From NCBI GenBank assembly GCA_016415585.1, contig CP066552.1:558001-622000 (forward strand): a stretch of DNA of 64,000 nt, in the 5' to 3' direction. This DNA comes from Pectobacterium carotovorum. Its GTDB lineage: Bacteria; Pseudomonadota; Gammaproteobacteria; Enterobacterales; Enterobacteriaceae. The notes under the pieces are model-generated. The model worked only from the letters and a program-made list of their open reading frames with translations, was not told where the DNA came from and ran no database searches. Shown here piece by piece: positions 47,046 through 55,761 of the stretch (position 1 is the stretch's first letter; each line of letters starts with the position of its first letter). Made by a program: the position numbers and the translations under genes.

Positions 47046-48623
47046 TTAATGAATTCTCAGCACGTGGTCTTGGTTAACTTTGAAGAAACGAACGGCATCG
47101 CGTAGCTGTTCGCCCTGCTCTGTCATGGCGTGCGCCGCCGTGGCGGATTCTTCAACCAGTGCGGCATTCTGCTGGGTGACCCGATCCATCTGTTCTACTG
47201 CCACGCTGATCTCTTTGATGCCGATATGCTGCTCGTTGGAGGCCTGAGAAATCTCCGCCACGATGTCCGTCACCTTTTTCACCGACAGCACAATTTCCGA
47301 CATCGCCTGGCTGGCTTTGTCTGCCCGCGCGGAGCCGTCAGTAATTTTCTCAACGGTGCCTTCGATCAGCGTCTTGATCTCTTTAGCCGCGTTGGCGCTC
47401 TTCTGTGCCAGCGTCCGGACTTCGCCCGCTACGACGGCAAAGCCTTTCCCTTCGCTTCCTGCTCTGGCCGCTTCTACTGCGGCGTTCAGGGCAAGGATAT
47501 TGGTCTGGAAGGCAATGCCTTCGATCACGGCGATAATGTCGACGATCTTCTGTGAACTGTCGGAGATCTCATGCATACGTTTGAGCATGTCGTCCACGAT
47601 AAGCCCACCCTGAGACGCGGTTTCCGAGGTTTGCTGCGCCAACTGGCTCGCTTCTTTGGCGTTATCCGCGTTCTGGCGCACGGTGTGCGTCAGTTGCTGC
47701 ATATTGGCCGATGCCTGAATCAGTGAAGCCGCCTGCTCTTCGGTACGCTGCGACAGGTCGCTGTTGCCCTGAGCAATCTCACTGGACGCCAGCGAGATGG
47801 ATTCACTGCCGTTCATGATGGTATGCACGATGCTCATCAACTGCTGGTTCATGTAGTTGATGGAGGCCAGCAGGCTGCTGTTGTCCCCCTGACGTAGCTG
47901 GATTTGCGCCGTCAAATTGCCGGAGGCAATCTCAGCCATGATTTCTTGCGCGTAATGCGGGTCGCCGCCGAGCTGGCGCGAAATATTACGTGAGATAAGG
48001 GTGGCGATAACGGCGGTCGTCAGCAGAGCGAGTAGCAGCAATCCCCAGACATAGTATTGTGAGGCGCGGTATGTCGTTTCGGCGCTGTCTACGATGTCTT
48101 TTGTGGTCGCGACTTCCATTTCGACCAGTTTCGCCAGATCCTTCATCAGTTGACCGCGATACTTGCCGGAGCTTGCACCGCTGATCTTGCTGGCTTCTGC
48201 CAGATCGCCCCGATTGACGATATCAATCAGTGTGGCATTAACTGAATTGAACGCTGAGAAGTTTTCGCCAATCACCTTGATCAGCGCTTTTTTATCCTCA
48301 GTGCTGGCAACCGCTTGATAGTTCTTAAACGCAGCAAGGAAGGCATCGGCGTTTTGCAGTAATTCTTTGCGGTGGCCTTCGCGCTCCTCGGGGGTTTTAG
48401 AATCGATATACTGAATTTGCTGCAAACGCGTTTCAGACAGTGCACCGCGCATTTCCAGACTATATCGCACGCCGGGCAGGCTGCTGCTGCTTAATTCATC
48501 AATACGGCTATTATTAACGCTAAGCTGGAGTAGTGAAACTACACCTAATAACAACATCATGGCTATCAGGACGGAAAAACCGAGTAATAACTTGGAAAGT
48601 ACTGTGAGTTGAGAGAATTTCAT
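47046..48623 (-). CDS. methyl-accepting chemotaxis protein, Tar/Tsr-like
   Basis: 525 residues with helices at about 11-32 and 190-212 bounding a periplasmic four-helix-bundle type ligand domain of roughly 155 residues (SSSSLPGVRYSLEMRGALSETR). HAMP (RNISRQLGGDPHYAQEIMAEIASGNL) and the cytoplasmic coiled coil with the tip [22 protein letters not shown] follow. No CheR-binding pentapeptide at the end. The ligand cannot be named. It is transcribed from its own FliA promoter and ends in a strong hairpin. Confidence 0.93.
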   Translation of the reverse strand: MKFSQLTVLSKLLLGFSVLIAMMLLLGVVSLLQLSVNNSRIDELSSSSLPGVRYSLEMRGALSETRLQQIQYIDSKTPEEREGHRKELLQNADAFLAAFKNYQAVASTEDKKALIKVIGENFSAFNSVNATLIDIVNRGDLAEASKISGASSGKYRGQLMKDLAKLVEMEVATTKDIVDSAETTYRASQYYVWGLLLLALLTTAVIATLISRNISRQLGGDPHYAQEIMAEIASGNLTAQIQLRQGDNSSLLASINYMNQQLMSIVHTIMNGSESISLASSEIAQGNSDLSQRTEEQAASLIQASANMQQLTHTVRQNADNAKEASQLAQQTSETASQGGLIVDDMLKRMHEISDSSQKIVDIIAVIEGIAFQTNILALNAAVEAARAGSEGKGFAVVAGEVRTLAQKSANAAKEIKTLIEGTVEKITDGSARADKASQAMSEIVLSVKKVTDIVAEISQASNEQHIGIKEISVAVEQMDRVTQQNAALVEESATAAHAMTEQGEQLRDAVRFFKVNQDHVLRIH

Positions 48624-48660
48624 CGCTATTCTTATTGATTATAGAGAGAAGGTAGTAGTG

Positions 48661-48687
48661 ATAACGGCAAATAAAATAAGATCTTTA
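48661..48687 (-). promoter_or_regulatory. FliA (sigma-28) promoter of the second chemoreceptor
   Basis: On the minus strand TAAAGATC, 11 bases, GCCGTTAT, against the consensus TAAAGTTT-N11-GCCGATAA, about 38 bases upstream of the start codon. Confidence 0.85.
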
Positions 48688-49044
48688 TAATGTGTAATTC
48701 GATAAAGTGGTGCGGGCAAATAAACAGAATTTAATAATAACCAAATTGATTATGTCGAGACTAAACTCTGTTTTATTTCAATGTGACAACGGATTGTGGT
48801 GATGGGTTGTTTTTGAAGGGAGGGTTGTTAATCATTGTTTTAATAAATGTTTTTATTTTTAATGTGAAAAATAAAGCATTCACAAACAGAGGAAATAAAA
48901 TGTGACTGCCATCAATAATTAATAAATACTTATGTGTTTAATAAAAATAATGATTATATGTAACGGAATCCATTAATTAAATGACAAATTATTTCTTTCT
49001 TCTGTCCTCAGTAATCTTTCTTATGCCTTCAAAATAATGTTACA
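48688..49044. other. AT-rich intergenic region before the rha cluster
   Basis: About 360 bases of AT-rich DNA between the chemoreceptor promoter and the rhaM end. No gene or RNA is recognised. Confidence 0.45.
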
Positions 49045-49070
49045 GCGGTAATCCTTGATTATATTACCGC
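49045..49070 (-). terminator. hairpin at the end of rhaBADM
   Basis: Stem GCGGTAAT/ATTACCGC (49045-49052 with 49063-49070), 14 bases beyond the rhaM stop. The T run is poor. Confidence 0.55.
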
Positions 49071-49083
49071 CGCATGATTCTCC

Positions 49084-49398
49084 TCAGTCCAGATAGAACA
49101 CGGGTTCCAGCGCATCGCTGACCGGGCTGTTATCAGGGTTGGAGGGCATGATATCGCCCATGTGTTTCCACCAGCGCTGGCAGACATCCGTTTGTGCAAT
49201 CGCTTCCCAGCGTGCTTCGGACTCGACCTCGACATAGCCAAACAGCAGATTGCGCTGTTTATCCAGAAAAATGCTGTAGTGGTGCGCACCGTGGTTCTTT
49301 AGCACCTCGGCCAGTTCCGGCCAGATAGGATTGTGGCGACGCTGATATTCATCGTGGCAGTCAGGAAAAACCGACATCACAAAAGCCTTACGCAACAT
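49084..49398 (-). CDS. rhaM: L-rhamnose mutarotase
   Basis: 104 residues from ATG 49398, equal to the E. coli enzyme; the longer frame from 49419 is not needed. It interconverts the anomers of L-rhamnose before isomerisation. Recognisable stretches are [39 protein letters not shown] and [12 protein letters not shown], which carry the active-site His and Trp pair. It is the last gene of rhaBADM, after a 110-base spacer from rhaD that includes a hairpin. Confidence 0.96.
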   Translation of the reverse strand: MLRKAFVMSVFPDCHDEYQRRHNPIWPELAEVLKNHGAHHYSIFLDKQRNLLFGYVEVESEARWEAIAQTDVCQRWWKHMGDIMPSNPDNSPVSDALEPVFYLD

Positions 49399-49427
49399 GG
49401 ATGAATCCCCCGTAGTCATTGGCAGAA

Positions 49428-49451
49428 CGCCACGGCGGTGATGCCGTGGCG
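49428..49451 (-). repeat. hairpin in the rhaD-rhaM spacer
   Basis: Perfect 9-bp stem CGCCACGGC/GCCGTGGCG with a GGTGAT loop, between rhaD and rhaM. It may protect or attenuate the transcript. Beside it (49472-49500) the motif TACACG occurs three times. Confidence 0.6.
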
Positions 49452-49507
49452 AGTTGAGGCTGAAGCTAATGCTATACGCATTACACGCACTGCATGCGTT
49501 ACACGAC

Positions 49508-50332
49508 CTACACGCGCAACGCGGCTTCCAGTGGCGTGACGCCGAAACGTTTACCTAGGGCGATCAGCTCTTCGGTCGAGATCGTCTGCTTCTTACCGCC
49601 CATCGATCTCACTTTCACCATCACTTCAGCGGATTTCTCTGCGGTATCGATCAGGCCGAAGGCTTCATCCAGCGTTGGGCCGGTGCCGAAGATGCCGTGG
49701 AAGGGCCACAGCACCAGCGAATGACGCTTCATTTGTTCGGAAGTGGCATCGCCAATGGCATCGGTGCCCGGCACCATCCACGGCACAATCCCCACGCCGT
49801 CTGGGAAAACGACCAGACACTCCGTGCTGCCTTCCCACAGTTCACGCGTGAACTTAGCGGTATCCAGCTCCAGCACATAGCTCAGGGCGATCAGGTTGGT
49901 CGCGTGGCAGTGCATGATGACGCGGTCGCGCCCGTGGGTCACGCCCATACGCACAATGTGCGACTGGAAATGCGAGGCCAGTTCAGACGTTGGCAGGCCG
50001 CCGTTGGTCAGCCCCCAGAAAATGCGATAGCCTTTGCCGTCGCTATCGACCTGCAACACCACCAGTGAATCAGCCGGATCCAACTGCACGTTGCGGAAGA
50101 ATTTGCCGGAGCCGGTGACGATGAACCAGCAGTCTGCCAGCGCAGGCATCGGCTGTGATAACGCCTCATGGCGCGGCTGCGGGTAGAAATCGCTTTCATA
50201 AGGCGTCACATCCTCAGCCGTCAGGCGCAGGCTGACGTTACCGCCGTTACGTTCGTCCCAGCCTTTGAGCCACATGTCGCTGGTGGCTTTAATCATTCCC
50301 TGTACAAACCAGGAAGAGAGAATTGCTTGCAT
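49508..50332 (-). CDS. rhaD: rhamnulose-1-phosphate aldolase
   Basis: 274 residues from ATG 50332, the same length as E. coli; the frame open to 50416 runs back into rhaA and is not the start. It splits L-rhamnulose-1-phosphate into dihydroxyacetone phosphate and L-lactaldehyde. Class II aldolase motifs are seen: [15 protein letters not shown], the zinc ligands in [13 protein letters not shown] near residue 141, and [13 protein letters not shown] near 212. It starts four bases after the rhaA stop. Confidence 0.97.
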   Translation of the reverse strand: MQAILSSWFVQGMIKATSDMWLKGWDERNGGNVSLRLTAEDVTPYESDFYPQPRHEALSQPMPALADCWFIVTGSGKFFRNVQLDPADSLVVLQVDSDGKGYRIFWGLTNGGLPTSELASHFQSHIVRMGVTHGRDRVIMHCHATNLIALSYVLELDTAKFTRELWEGSTECLVVFPDGVGIVPWMVPGTDAIGDATSEQMKRHSLVLWPFHGIFGTGPTLDEAFGLIDTAEKSAEVMVKVRSMGGKKQTISTEELIALGKRFGVTPLEAALRV

Positions 50333-50336
50333 AATC

Positions 50337-51599
50337 TTACCCTTGACGTTGAGTGAGGATGGTTTCTTCATACTGACGCACCTGTTGCAGCCATTCGCTG
50401 CCCGGGATGACGTCATGACGCTGGCAGTAGTGTTCCCACACGGCCTGCCACGGCAGTGATTTTTGTTCTTCCAGCAGAGCCAGACGTGCGGTGTAATCGC
50501 CGTTTTGTTCCAGTGTGCGCAGCGTTTCTGTCGGTTCCAGCAGCGCGCGCAGCAGGGCTTTCTTCATATTGCGGGTGCCGATGACCCAGGCGGCGATGCG
50601 GTTGATTGAGGCATCAAAGAAATCGAGCCCGATATGCACGCGGTTGAGCAGTTTATGGCGCACTATTTCGTGGGCGATAGCCTGCGTTTCGTCGTCCAAC
50701 AACACCACATGGTCGCTGTCCCAGCGTACCGGGCGGCTGACGTGCAGCAGCAGGCGTGGAACGTACAGAATCGCGCTGGAGATCTTGTCGGAAATCACTT
50801 CGGTTGGGTGGAAGTGTCCGGCATCCAGACAGAGCGCGGTGCCGCGACTGGTCGCGTAGCCGAGGCAGAATTCGCTGGAGCCGACGGTAAAGCTTTCTGC
50901 GCCGATCCCGAACAGCTTACTTTCCACCGCGTCGATATGGTGTGCCTGATCGAGCGGCTCGGCGATGACCTCATCCAGTGAGCTGAGCAGTCGCTGGCGG
51001 AATGCCAGACGATCGATGGTCAAATCTTTCATGCCGTCCGGCACCCAGATGTTCATGACGGACGGCGTGCCGAGTTCACGCCCAAAGTAGGCGGAAATCC
51101 GGCGGCTGGCCTGACAGTGTTCAATCCAGAAGCGGCGGACTTTTTCGTCCGGGTGTGATAGGGTAAAACCGTCCGCGCTCAGCGGGTGAGAAAAGCAGGT
51201 CGGGTTAAAATCCAGCCCGAGCTTGTGGTGCTTGGCCCATTCAACCCAGGTGCTGAAATGCTCGGGGGCAATCTCGTTACGGGCGACGGGCTGCGCGGAT
51301 TCCAGATAGATGGCGTGCAGGTTCAGCCGCTTGGGGCCGGGGATCAGCGCAAAGGCCTGTTCCAGATCGGCACGCAGTTCATCTGGCGTGCTCGCTTTAC
51401 CGGGGTAGTTGCCAGTGGCCTGAATGCCGCCGGTCAACGGTCCGCCGGTGTTCTCGAATCCGGCTACATCGTCGCCCTGCCAGCAGTGCATTGACACCGG
51501 AATCTGGTCGAGCTTTTCCAGCACTGCCTCTACGTCAACATTTAGGCTGGCATAACGTGCTTTTGCCAACTGCCAGGCAGCTTCAATTGGTGTGCTCAT
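50337..51599 (-). CDS. rhaA: L-rhamnose isomerase
   Basis: 420 residues (E. coli 419) catalysing L-rhamnose to L-rhamnulose. It shows [37 protein letters not shown] near the N-terminus and the metal-site region [26 protein letters not shown] near residue 260, followed by [14 protein letters not shown]. Its start overlaps the rhaB stop by four bases; it lies between rhaB and rhaD. Confidence 0.97.
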   Translation of the reverse strand: MSTPIEAAWQLAKARYASLNVDVEAVLEKLDQIPVSMHCWQGDDVAGFENTGGPLTGGIQATGNYPGKASTPDELRADLEQAFALIPGPKRLNLHAIYLESAQPVARNEIAPEHFSTWVEWAKHHKLGLDFNPTCFSHPLSADGFTLSHPDEKVRRFWIEHCQASRRISAYFGRELGTPSVMNIWVPDGMKDLTIDRLAFRQRLLSSLDEVIAEPLDQAHHIDAVESKLFGIGAESFTVGSSEFCLGYATSRGTALCLDAGHFHPTEVISDKISSAILYVPRLLLHVSRPVRWDSDHVVLLDDETQAIAHEIVRHKLLNRVHIGLDFFDASINRIAAWVIGTRNMKKALLRALLEPTETLRTLEQNGDYTARLALLEEQKSLPWQAVWEHYCQRHDVIPGSEWLQQVRQYEETILTQRQG

Positions 51600-53086
51600 T
51601 GCGTTGTCTCCTTTTTGCCCTGTGGGGCGGTTTCTGGCTGGCTGAGCGCCTGAAAACGACGCCAGTGCCCGGCAAAATCACTCTCCGCACGCGGGGTATA
51701 GCGATGCAGAGGGAAGTTATGAGTCAGCATGTGCCGGAAGGCGGCAAGGTCGGCAACGGCGCCCAGCGCCATCAGTTGGCAGCCGATATTGCCAAGCGTC
51801 GAGGCCTCGACCGGACCGGCCAGAACCGGAATCTGGCACACATCGGCGCACAGCTGGTTCAGGAAGGCGTTCTGGCTGCCGCCGCCGACAATATGCAACT
51901 GGTGGATTGGCGCATGGCGCAGTTCGCCGAGTTCCAGTACCACCTGCCGATAGAGCAGCGCGAGGCTGTCGAAGATGCAGCGTGCCAGTTCGGCATCGCT
52001 ATGGGGCACAGGCTGGTTGTGCTCACGGCAATAGTCGCGGATCGCTTGATGCATGGATGGCGGATTGATAAAGCGATCGTCATTGGGGTTAATCAGGCTG
52101 GCGAAGGCGGGCACGGCGGCGGCGGACTGAATCAGCGCGCCTAAATCCTTGATATTACGCTCCTGACAAACGCGTTGTAGCAGCCACAGACCCATGATGT
52201 TTTTTAGCACCCGATAGGTGCCGTCTACGCCGCCTTCGTTGGTGATATTGGCGGCCAGCGCCTGCGGGCTATTAAACGGCGTGTCGCTCTCGATGCCCAT
52301 TAGCGACCAGGTGCCGGAACTGAGGTAGGCGCTGTCGCGGCTCAGCAACGGTGCGCCGACTACCGCGCTGGCGGTATCGTGCGTGGCGACAGCGGTAACG
52401 GGAATGTGTCGTCCGCTCGGCGCTGTCCAGTTCCCGACGGCGTGCCCCGGCTGTACCGGATCGCTCAACCAGCGGCGCGGGATGCCCAGATACTCCAGCA
52501 GTTCGCTGTCCCAGCTTTTCTTTTCCAGATTAAGCAGTTGGGTCGTGCTGGCGTTGGTGTATTCGCAGACGACATTCCCCGTGAGGCGATAGTGAAAATA
52601 GTCGGGGATCATCAGCAGGTGTGCCACCTGATCCAGATCGTCAGAGGGCGCATCGCCTAGCGCTTTAAGCTGGTACAGCGTATTAAACGGCAGGAACTGA
52701 ATGCCGGTACGCTGATAGATAGCTTCACGCCCCAGTTCTGCGGTAACCGCGGCCATTACGCCGTCGGTGCGGTGGTCGCGATAGGAATATGGCAGGCCGA
52801 CACGCTGCCCGCTTTTATCGAGTAGCACGTAGTCCACGCCCCAACTGTCGATCCCGATGCTATCGGGGGCGATACCCATGGCATCGATTTGGTGTAATCC
52901 GGTGAGGATGTCGCCTTCCAGCGCGGCCAGATCCCACTGATGATGGTTGTCCTGAAACACCAGCGTATTGCTGAAACGGTGAATTTCTTTCAGCGTCAAA
53001 TGCTGCGTTGCGGTGTGCAAGGTTGCCAGCATGACCCGACCACTGGATGCACCTAAATCCACCGCCACGATATTCTTCACCGCCAT
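51596..53086 (-). CDS. rhaB: L-rhamnulokinase
   Basis: FGGY-family sugar kinase phosphorylating L-rhamnulose. ATG 53086 with AAGGAGTGCGGCT upstream gives 496 residues starting [20 protein letters not shown]; the frame open to 53278 covers the control region and is not coding. Motifs include [36 protein letters not shown] and [18 protein letters not shown]. First gene of rhaBADM, divergent from rhaSR. Confidence 0.97.
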   Translation of the reverse strand: MAVKNIVAVDLGASSGRVMLATLHTATQHLTLKEIHRFSNTLVFQDNHHQWDLAALEGDILTGLHQIDAMGIAPDSIGIDSWGVDYVLLDKSGQRVGLPYSYRDHRTDGVMAAVTAELGREAIYQRTGIQFLPFNTLYQLKALGDAPSDDLDQVAHLLMIPDYFHYRLTGNVVCEYTNASTTQLLNLEKKSWDSELLEYLGIPRRWLSDPVQPGHAVGNWTAPSGRHIPVTAVATHDTASAVVGAPLLSRDSAYLSSGTWSLMGIESDTPFNSPQALAANITNEGGVDGTYRVLKNIMGLWLLQRVCQERNIKDLGALIQSAAAVPAFASLINPNDDRFINPPSMHQAIRDYCREHNQPVPHSDAELARCIFDSLALLYRQVVLELGELRHAPIHQLHIVGGGSQNAFLNQLCADVCQIPVLAGPVEASTLGNIGCQLMALGAVADLAAFRHMLTHNFPLHRYTPRAESDFAGHWRRFQALSQPETAPQGKKETTQ

Positions 53087-53228
53087 AGCCGCACTCCTTA
53101 CTTGTTGGATGTGTTGCAGTGTAAGGAGCGGTAGCAGAAGCCACCTTCCTATGAGTGCCATCAACAACAAGCGGCTGGCAAAATGACAAAGCTGACCGTG
53201 AAAGGGCTCACAATCTGGGAAATTATTT

Positions 53229-53260
53229 AGGGAATAACCATGAAAAAACCAGGGAAAAGG
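53229..53260. promoter_or_regulatory. probable RhaS operator of rhaB
   Basis: Read on the minus strand the segment contains CTTTTCCCTGGTTTTTTC followed by CATGGTTATTCCC, very like the RhaS half-sites I recall before E. coli rhaB (TTTCCCTGGTTGCC). Assigned from position and memory of that site. Confidence 0.5.
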
Positions 53261-53263
53261 CGG

Positions 53264-53279
53264 TGTGATCCTTACCACA
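53264..53279. promoter_or_regulatory. CRP-binding site in the rhaB-rhaS control region
   Basis: TGTGATCCTTACCACA matches TGTGA-N6-TCACA at nine of ten positions. It lies midway between the divergent rhaB and rhaS starts, where CRP-cAMP acts in E. coli, so catabolite repression is expected. Confidence 0.8.
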
Positions 53280-53422
53280 CTTCAATCAATTAGGCGGTGC
53301 GATCTTAAAAAAAGAGCAGCCAGATGGCGTGCGGGTGACGGTATTTCAAGGCTGGTTTTGTGGCTTATGGCTACCCTTTTTCAAAGGCCGCATTTTTGCC
53401 AGAGGCTGAATGGAGAACTGAA

Positions 53423-54262
53423 ATGACGTTACTTCGTGGTGATGATTTTTTTACTTCGCGTGCCGTAACGGTTGCGGTGGAGCCGCGTACCCCACAAGCG
53501 GCGTTTCCTGAGCACTATCATGATTTCTGGGAAATTGTGCTGGTGGAGCAGGGCGCTGGCGTCCATGTGTTTAACGATCAGCCCTATGCACTGTGCAGCG
53601 GTTCGGTATTCTTCGTTCGTGATAACGATCGGCATCTGTTTGAAGACGTGGAAGGGCTGTGTCTGACCAACATGTTGTACCGCTCGCCGCGCGGATTCCG
53701 CTTCCTTTCCGATATCGCCGCCTTTTTGCCGTATGGCCCGAACGGTGAGTGGCAGGGGCAATGGCAGGTGAATGCGGCGGGGATGCAGCAGTTGAAACAG
53801 TCGATGAACAGTCTGGCGGAGTTGGCACAGAGCGATGCGCCAGAAGCGATTGCCGCCAGTGAGAGCCTGTTTCTGCATATTCTGGTGCAACTGCGCCAGC
53901 ACTGCTTCCAGACGCAGGCCAACGGCCCCGAGCGTCAGGGGGTACAGGCGCTGCTGGGCTGGCTGCAAAACAACTATAGCGAAGAGGTCAACTGGGGCAG
54001 CCTGGCCGATCAGTTCTCGTTGCCGCTGCGTACGCTGCACCGTCAGCTCAAACAACACACCGGTATGACGCCACAACGCTATCTGAATCGGTTAAGATTA
54101 CTGGAGGCTCGTCGGCGGTTGCAGCAGAGTGATGATTCCATCACCACTATCGCGCACGCCTGTGGATTTAGCGACAGTAATCACTTCTCGACGCAATTCC
54201 GCAAGGCATTCTCGCAGGCGCCTAAATCACTGCGCCATCAGGCGTTTTCTCGTGAAGAGTAG
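53423..54262 (+). CDS. rhaS: AraC-family activator RhaS
   Basis: 279 residues from ATG 53423 (GGAGA seven bases before); the open frame to 53360 is upstream control DNA. It binds L-rhamnose and activates rhaBAD. The N-terminal cupin (AVEPRTPQAAFPEHYHDFWEIVLVEQGAGVHVFNDQPY) and the C-terminal AraC double helix-turn-helix (DQFSLPLRTLHRQLKQHTGMTPQRYLNRLRLLEAR and ACGFSDSNHFSTQFRKAF) closely match E. coli. It is 24 bases upstream of rhaR. Confidence 0.96.
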   Translation: MTLLRGDDFFTSRAVTVAVEPRTPQAAFPEHYHDFWEIVLVEQGAGVHVFNDQPYALCSGSVFFVRDNDRHLFEDVEGLCLTNMLYRSPRGFRFLSDIAAFLPYGPNGEWQGQWQVNAAGMQQLKQSMNSLAELAQSDAPEAIAASESLFLHILVQLRQHCFQTQANGPERQGVQALLGWLQNNYSEEVNWGSLADQFSLPLRTLHRQLKQHTGMTPQRYLNRLRLLEARRRLQQSDDSITTIAHACGFSDSNHFSTQFRKAFSQAPKSLRHQAFSREE

Positions 54263-54286
54263 GTAACGGCAACTGCGGGTGAGGGA

Positions 54287-55141
54287 ATGGCGACAGCAAT
54301 ACGGGGTTTGAAATTACAGACTGAAGACTATTTCCTCACCGACAAGAATGCCGTGATGGTTGCCGAACGACACCCACAGCCCGTGTTTCCGCTGCATCAT
54401 CATGATTTTGATGAACTCGTCATCGTCTGGCGTGGCAATGGTCTGCACCTCTGGAACGATGTGCCGTACCGCATTACTCGCGGTGATATGTTCTATGTCT
54501 CTGCAAACGATCGCCACAGCTATGAATCCGTCCACGAGCTTGAGCTGGACAACATTCTCTATATTCGCAATCGCCTGACGTTATCCGCCGACTGGCAAGC
54601 GTTACTGCCGAGTGGGGAGCTTCCACAAAGCCAGCGCCACTGGTGTTTAGGCTCGGAAGGCATGGATACCCTCCGCGAGAAGGTGGACGCGCTGAGGCAG
54701 GAGTGCATGAAATCGGATGCGCTGTCGCTGCAATTGAGTGAAGCGCTGCTGTTGCAGATTGCGCTGCTGGCGGCGCGCTATCGCCACACGCCGGATAGTC
54801 CGCAATTGGCCGATGCGCACCAGTTGGATATGTTGATGAATGCGCTGCGTGCAAGCATCGCGGCACCGTTCCGCTTTGAAGCCTTCTGCGAACAGCACCA
54901 CTTTAGCGCCCGCAGTTTGCGTTCGCGCTTTAAAGAGCAAACCGGCATGAGCGTGCCGCATTACCTGCGCCAGCTGCGGCTCTGTAAGGCGATGGAGCTG
55001 CTGCGTTATGACCTGCAAACCATCGGCGACGTTGCCGCGCTGTGTGGCTTTGAGGACAGTAACTACTTCTCTGTGGTGTTCCATCAGGCGTTCGGCGTTT
55101 CGCCCAGCGCTTATCGACAGCGCTTCCTGAATGTGGAGTGA
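54287..55141 (+). CDS. rhaR: AraC-family activator RhaR
   Basis: 284 residues (E. coli 282). In the E. coli scheme RhaR responds to L-rhamnose and activates the rhaSR promoter. The N-terminal cupin has HDFDELVIVWRGNGLHLWNDVPYRITRGDMFYV and the C-terminal DNA-binding domain has FKEQTGMSVPHYLRQLRLCKAMELL and CGFEDSNYFSVVFHQAFG. Located directly after rhaS in one operon. The transporter gene rhaT, next to rhaR in E. coli, is not here. Confidence 0.96.
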   Translation: MATAIRGLKLQTEDYFLTDKNAVMVAERHPQPVFPLHHHDFDELVIVWRGNGLHLWNDVPYRITRGDMFYVSANDRHSYESVHELELDNILYIRNRLTLSADWQALLPSGELPQSQRHWCLGSEGMDTLREKVDALRQECMKSDALSLQLSEALLLQIALLAARYRHTPDSPQLADAHQLDMLMNALRASIAAPFRFEAFCEQHHFSARSLRSRFKEQTGMSVPHYLRQLRLCKAMELLRYDLQTIGDVAALCGFEDSNYFSVVFHQAFGVSPSAYRQRFLNVE

Positions 55142-55183
55142 TTGTGCTTTTTTAGCGATTAAGTGTGATGGATCAATGAAGGG

Positions 55184-55438
55184 TTAATAGTGGTAGCGGC
55201 AGGCAGCGATCATCATGGCGTCATTGGTGATGGCATAAACCAGACGATGTTCTTCGGTGATGCGGCGCGACCAGAAACCTGCAAGGTTATGTTTAAGTGG
55301 CTCTGGTTTTCCTTTTCCTTCAAAAGGTGTTCTGCGCGTTTCTTTTATTAATTCATTGATCTTTTTGACCATCCGCTTATCGATGTCCTGCCAGTACAGA
55401 TAGTCTTCCCATGCTTCTTCTGACCAGATTAGCTTCAC
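55184..55438 (-). CDS. yoeB: toxin YoeB
   Basis: 84-residue ribosome-dependent mRNA interferase, almost identical to E. coli YoeB in memory: [16 protein letters not shown], the middle [28 protein letters not shown] and the catalytic ending CRYHY. The start overlaps the yefM stop by four bases. Confidence 0.97.
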   Translation of the reverse strand: MKLIWSEEAWEDYLYWQDIDKRMVKKINELIKETRRTPFEGKGKPEPLKHNLAGFWSRRITEEHRLVYAITNDAMMIAACRYHY

Positions 55439-55686
55439 TCAATGATATCTCTTTCTTCGCCATTGCCAGCCTTAAGGCTCTCGATTGAATTCATCAGTCT
55501 TTTTGCATTGGCGGGTGAACGCAGTAAATACGCGGTTTCCTCTAGAGAGTTATACTCTTCCAGAGACATAAGCACGCAGGCTTCACCATTCTGTCGAGTG
55601 ATAAGAATAGGAGCACGGTCTTCGACCGTTTTCATCATGGTCGCCGATAGATTTTGTCGGGCTTCACTGTAGCTAATTGTACGCAT
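55435..55686 (-). CDS. yefM: antitoxin YefM
   Basis: 83 residues from ATG 55686, the length of E. coli YefM; the extra upstream codons to 55713 overlap the operator. The N-terminus [55 protein letters not shown] is the Phd/YefM DNA-binding fold. It neutralises YoeB and represses the operon. Confidence 0.97.
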   Translation of the reverse strand: MRTISYSEARQNLSATMMKTVEDRAPILITRQNGEACVLMSLEEYNSLEETAYLLRSPANAKRLMNSIESLKAGNGEERDIIE

Positions 55687-55687
55687 C

Positions 55688-55721
55688 TGTACCTCCTGAT
55701 ATGTACTTATCATTGTACAAT
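55688..55721. promoter_or_regulatory. YefM operator
   Basis: Three TGTAC elements start at 55688, 55702 and 55714; the last is inside the perfect palindrome ATTGTACAAT (55712-55721). YefM operators in E. coli centre on TGTACA. The cluster covers the promoter and the ribosome binding site of yefM. Confidence 0.75.
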
Positions 55722-55761
55722 GTCGCTGTGTTTTTAACCACCCAATCTTTCTTCAACATCC

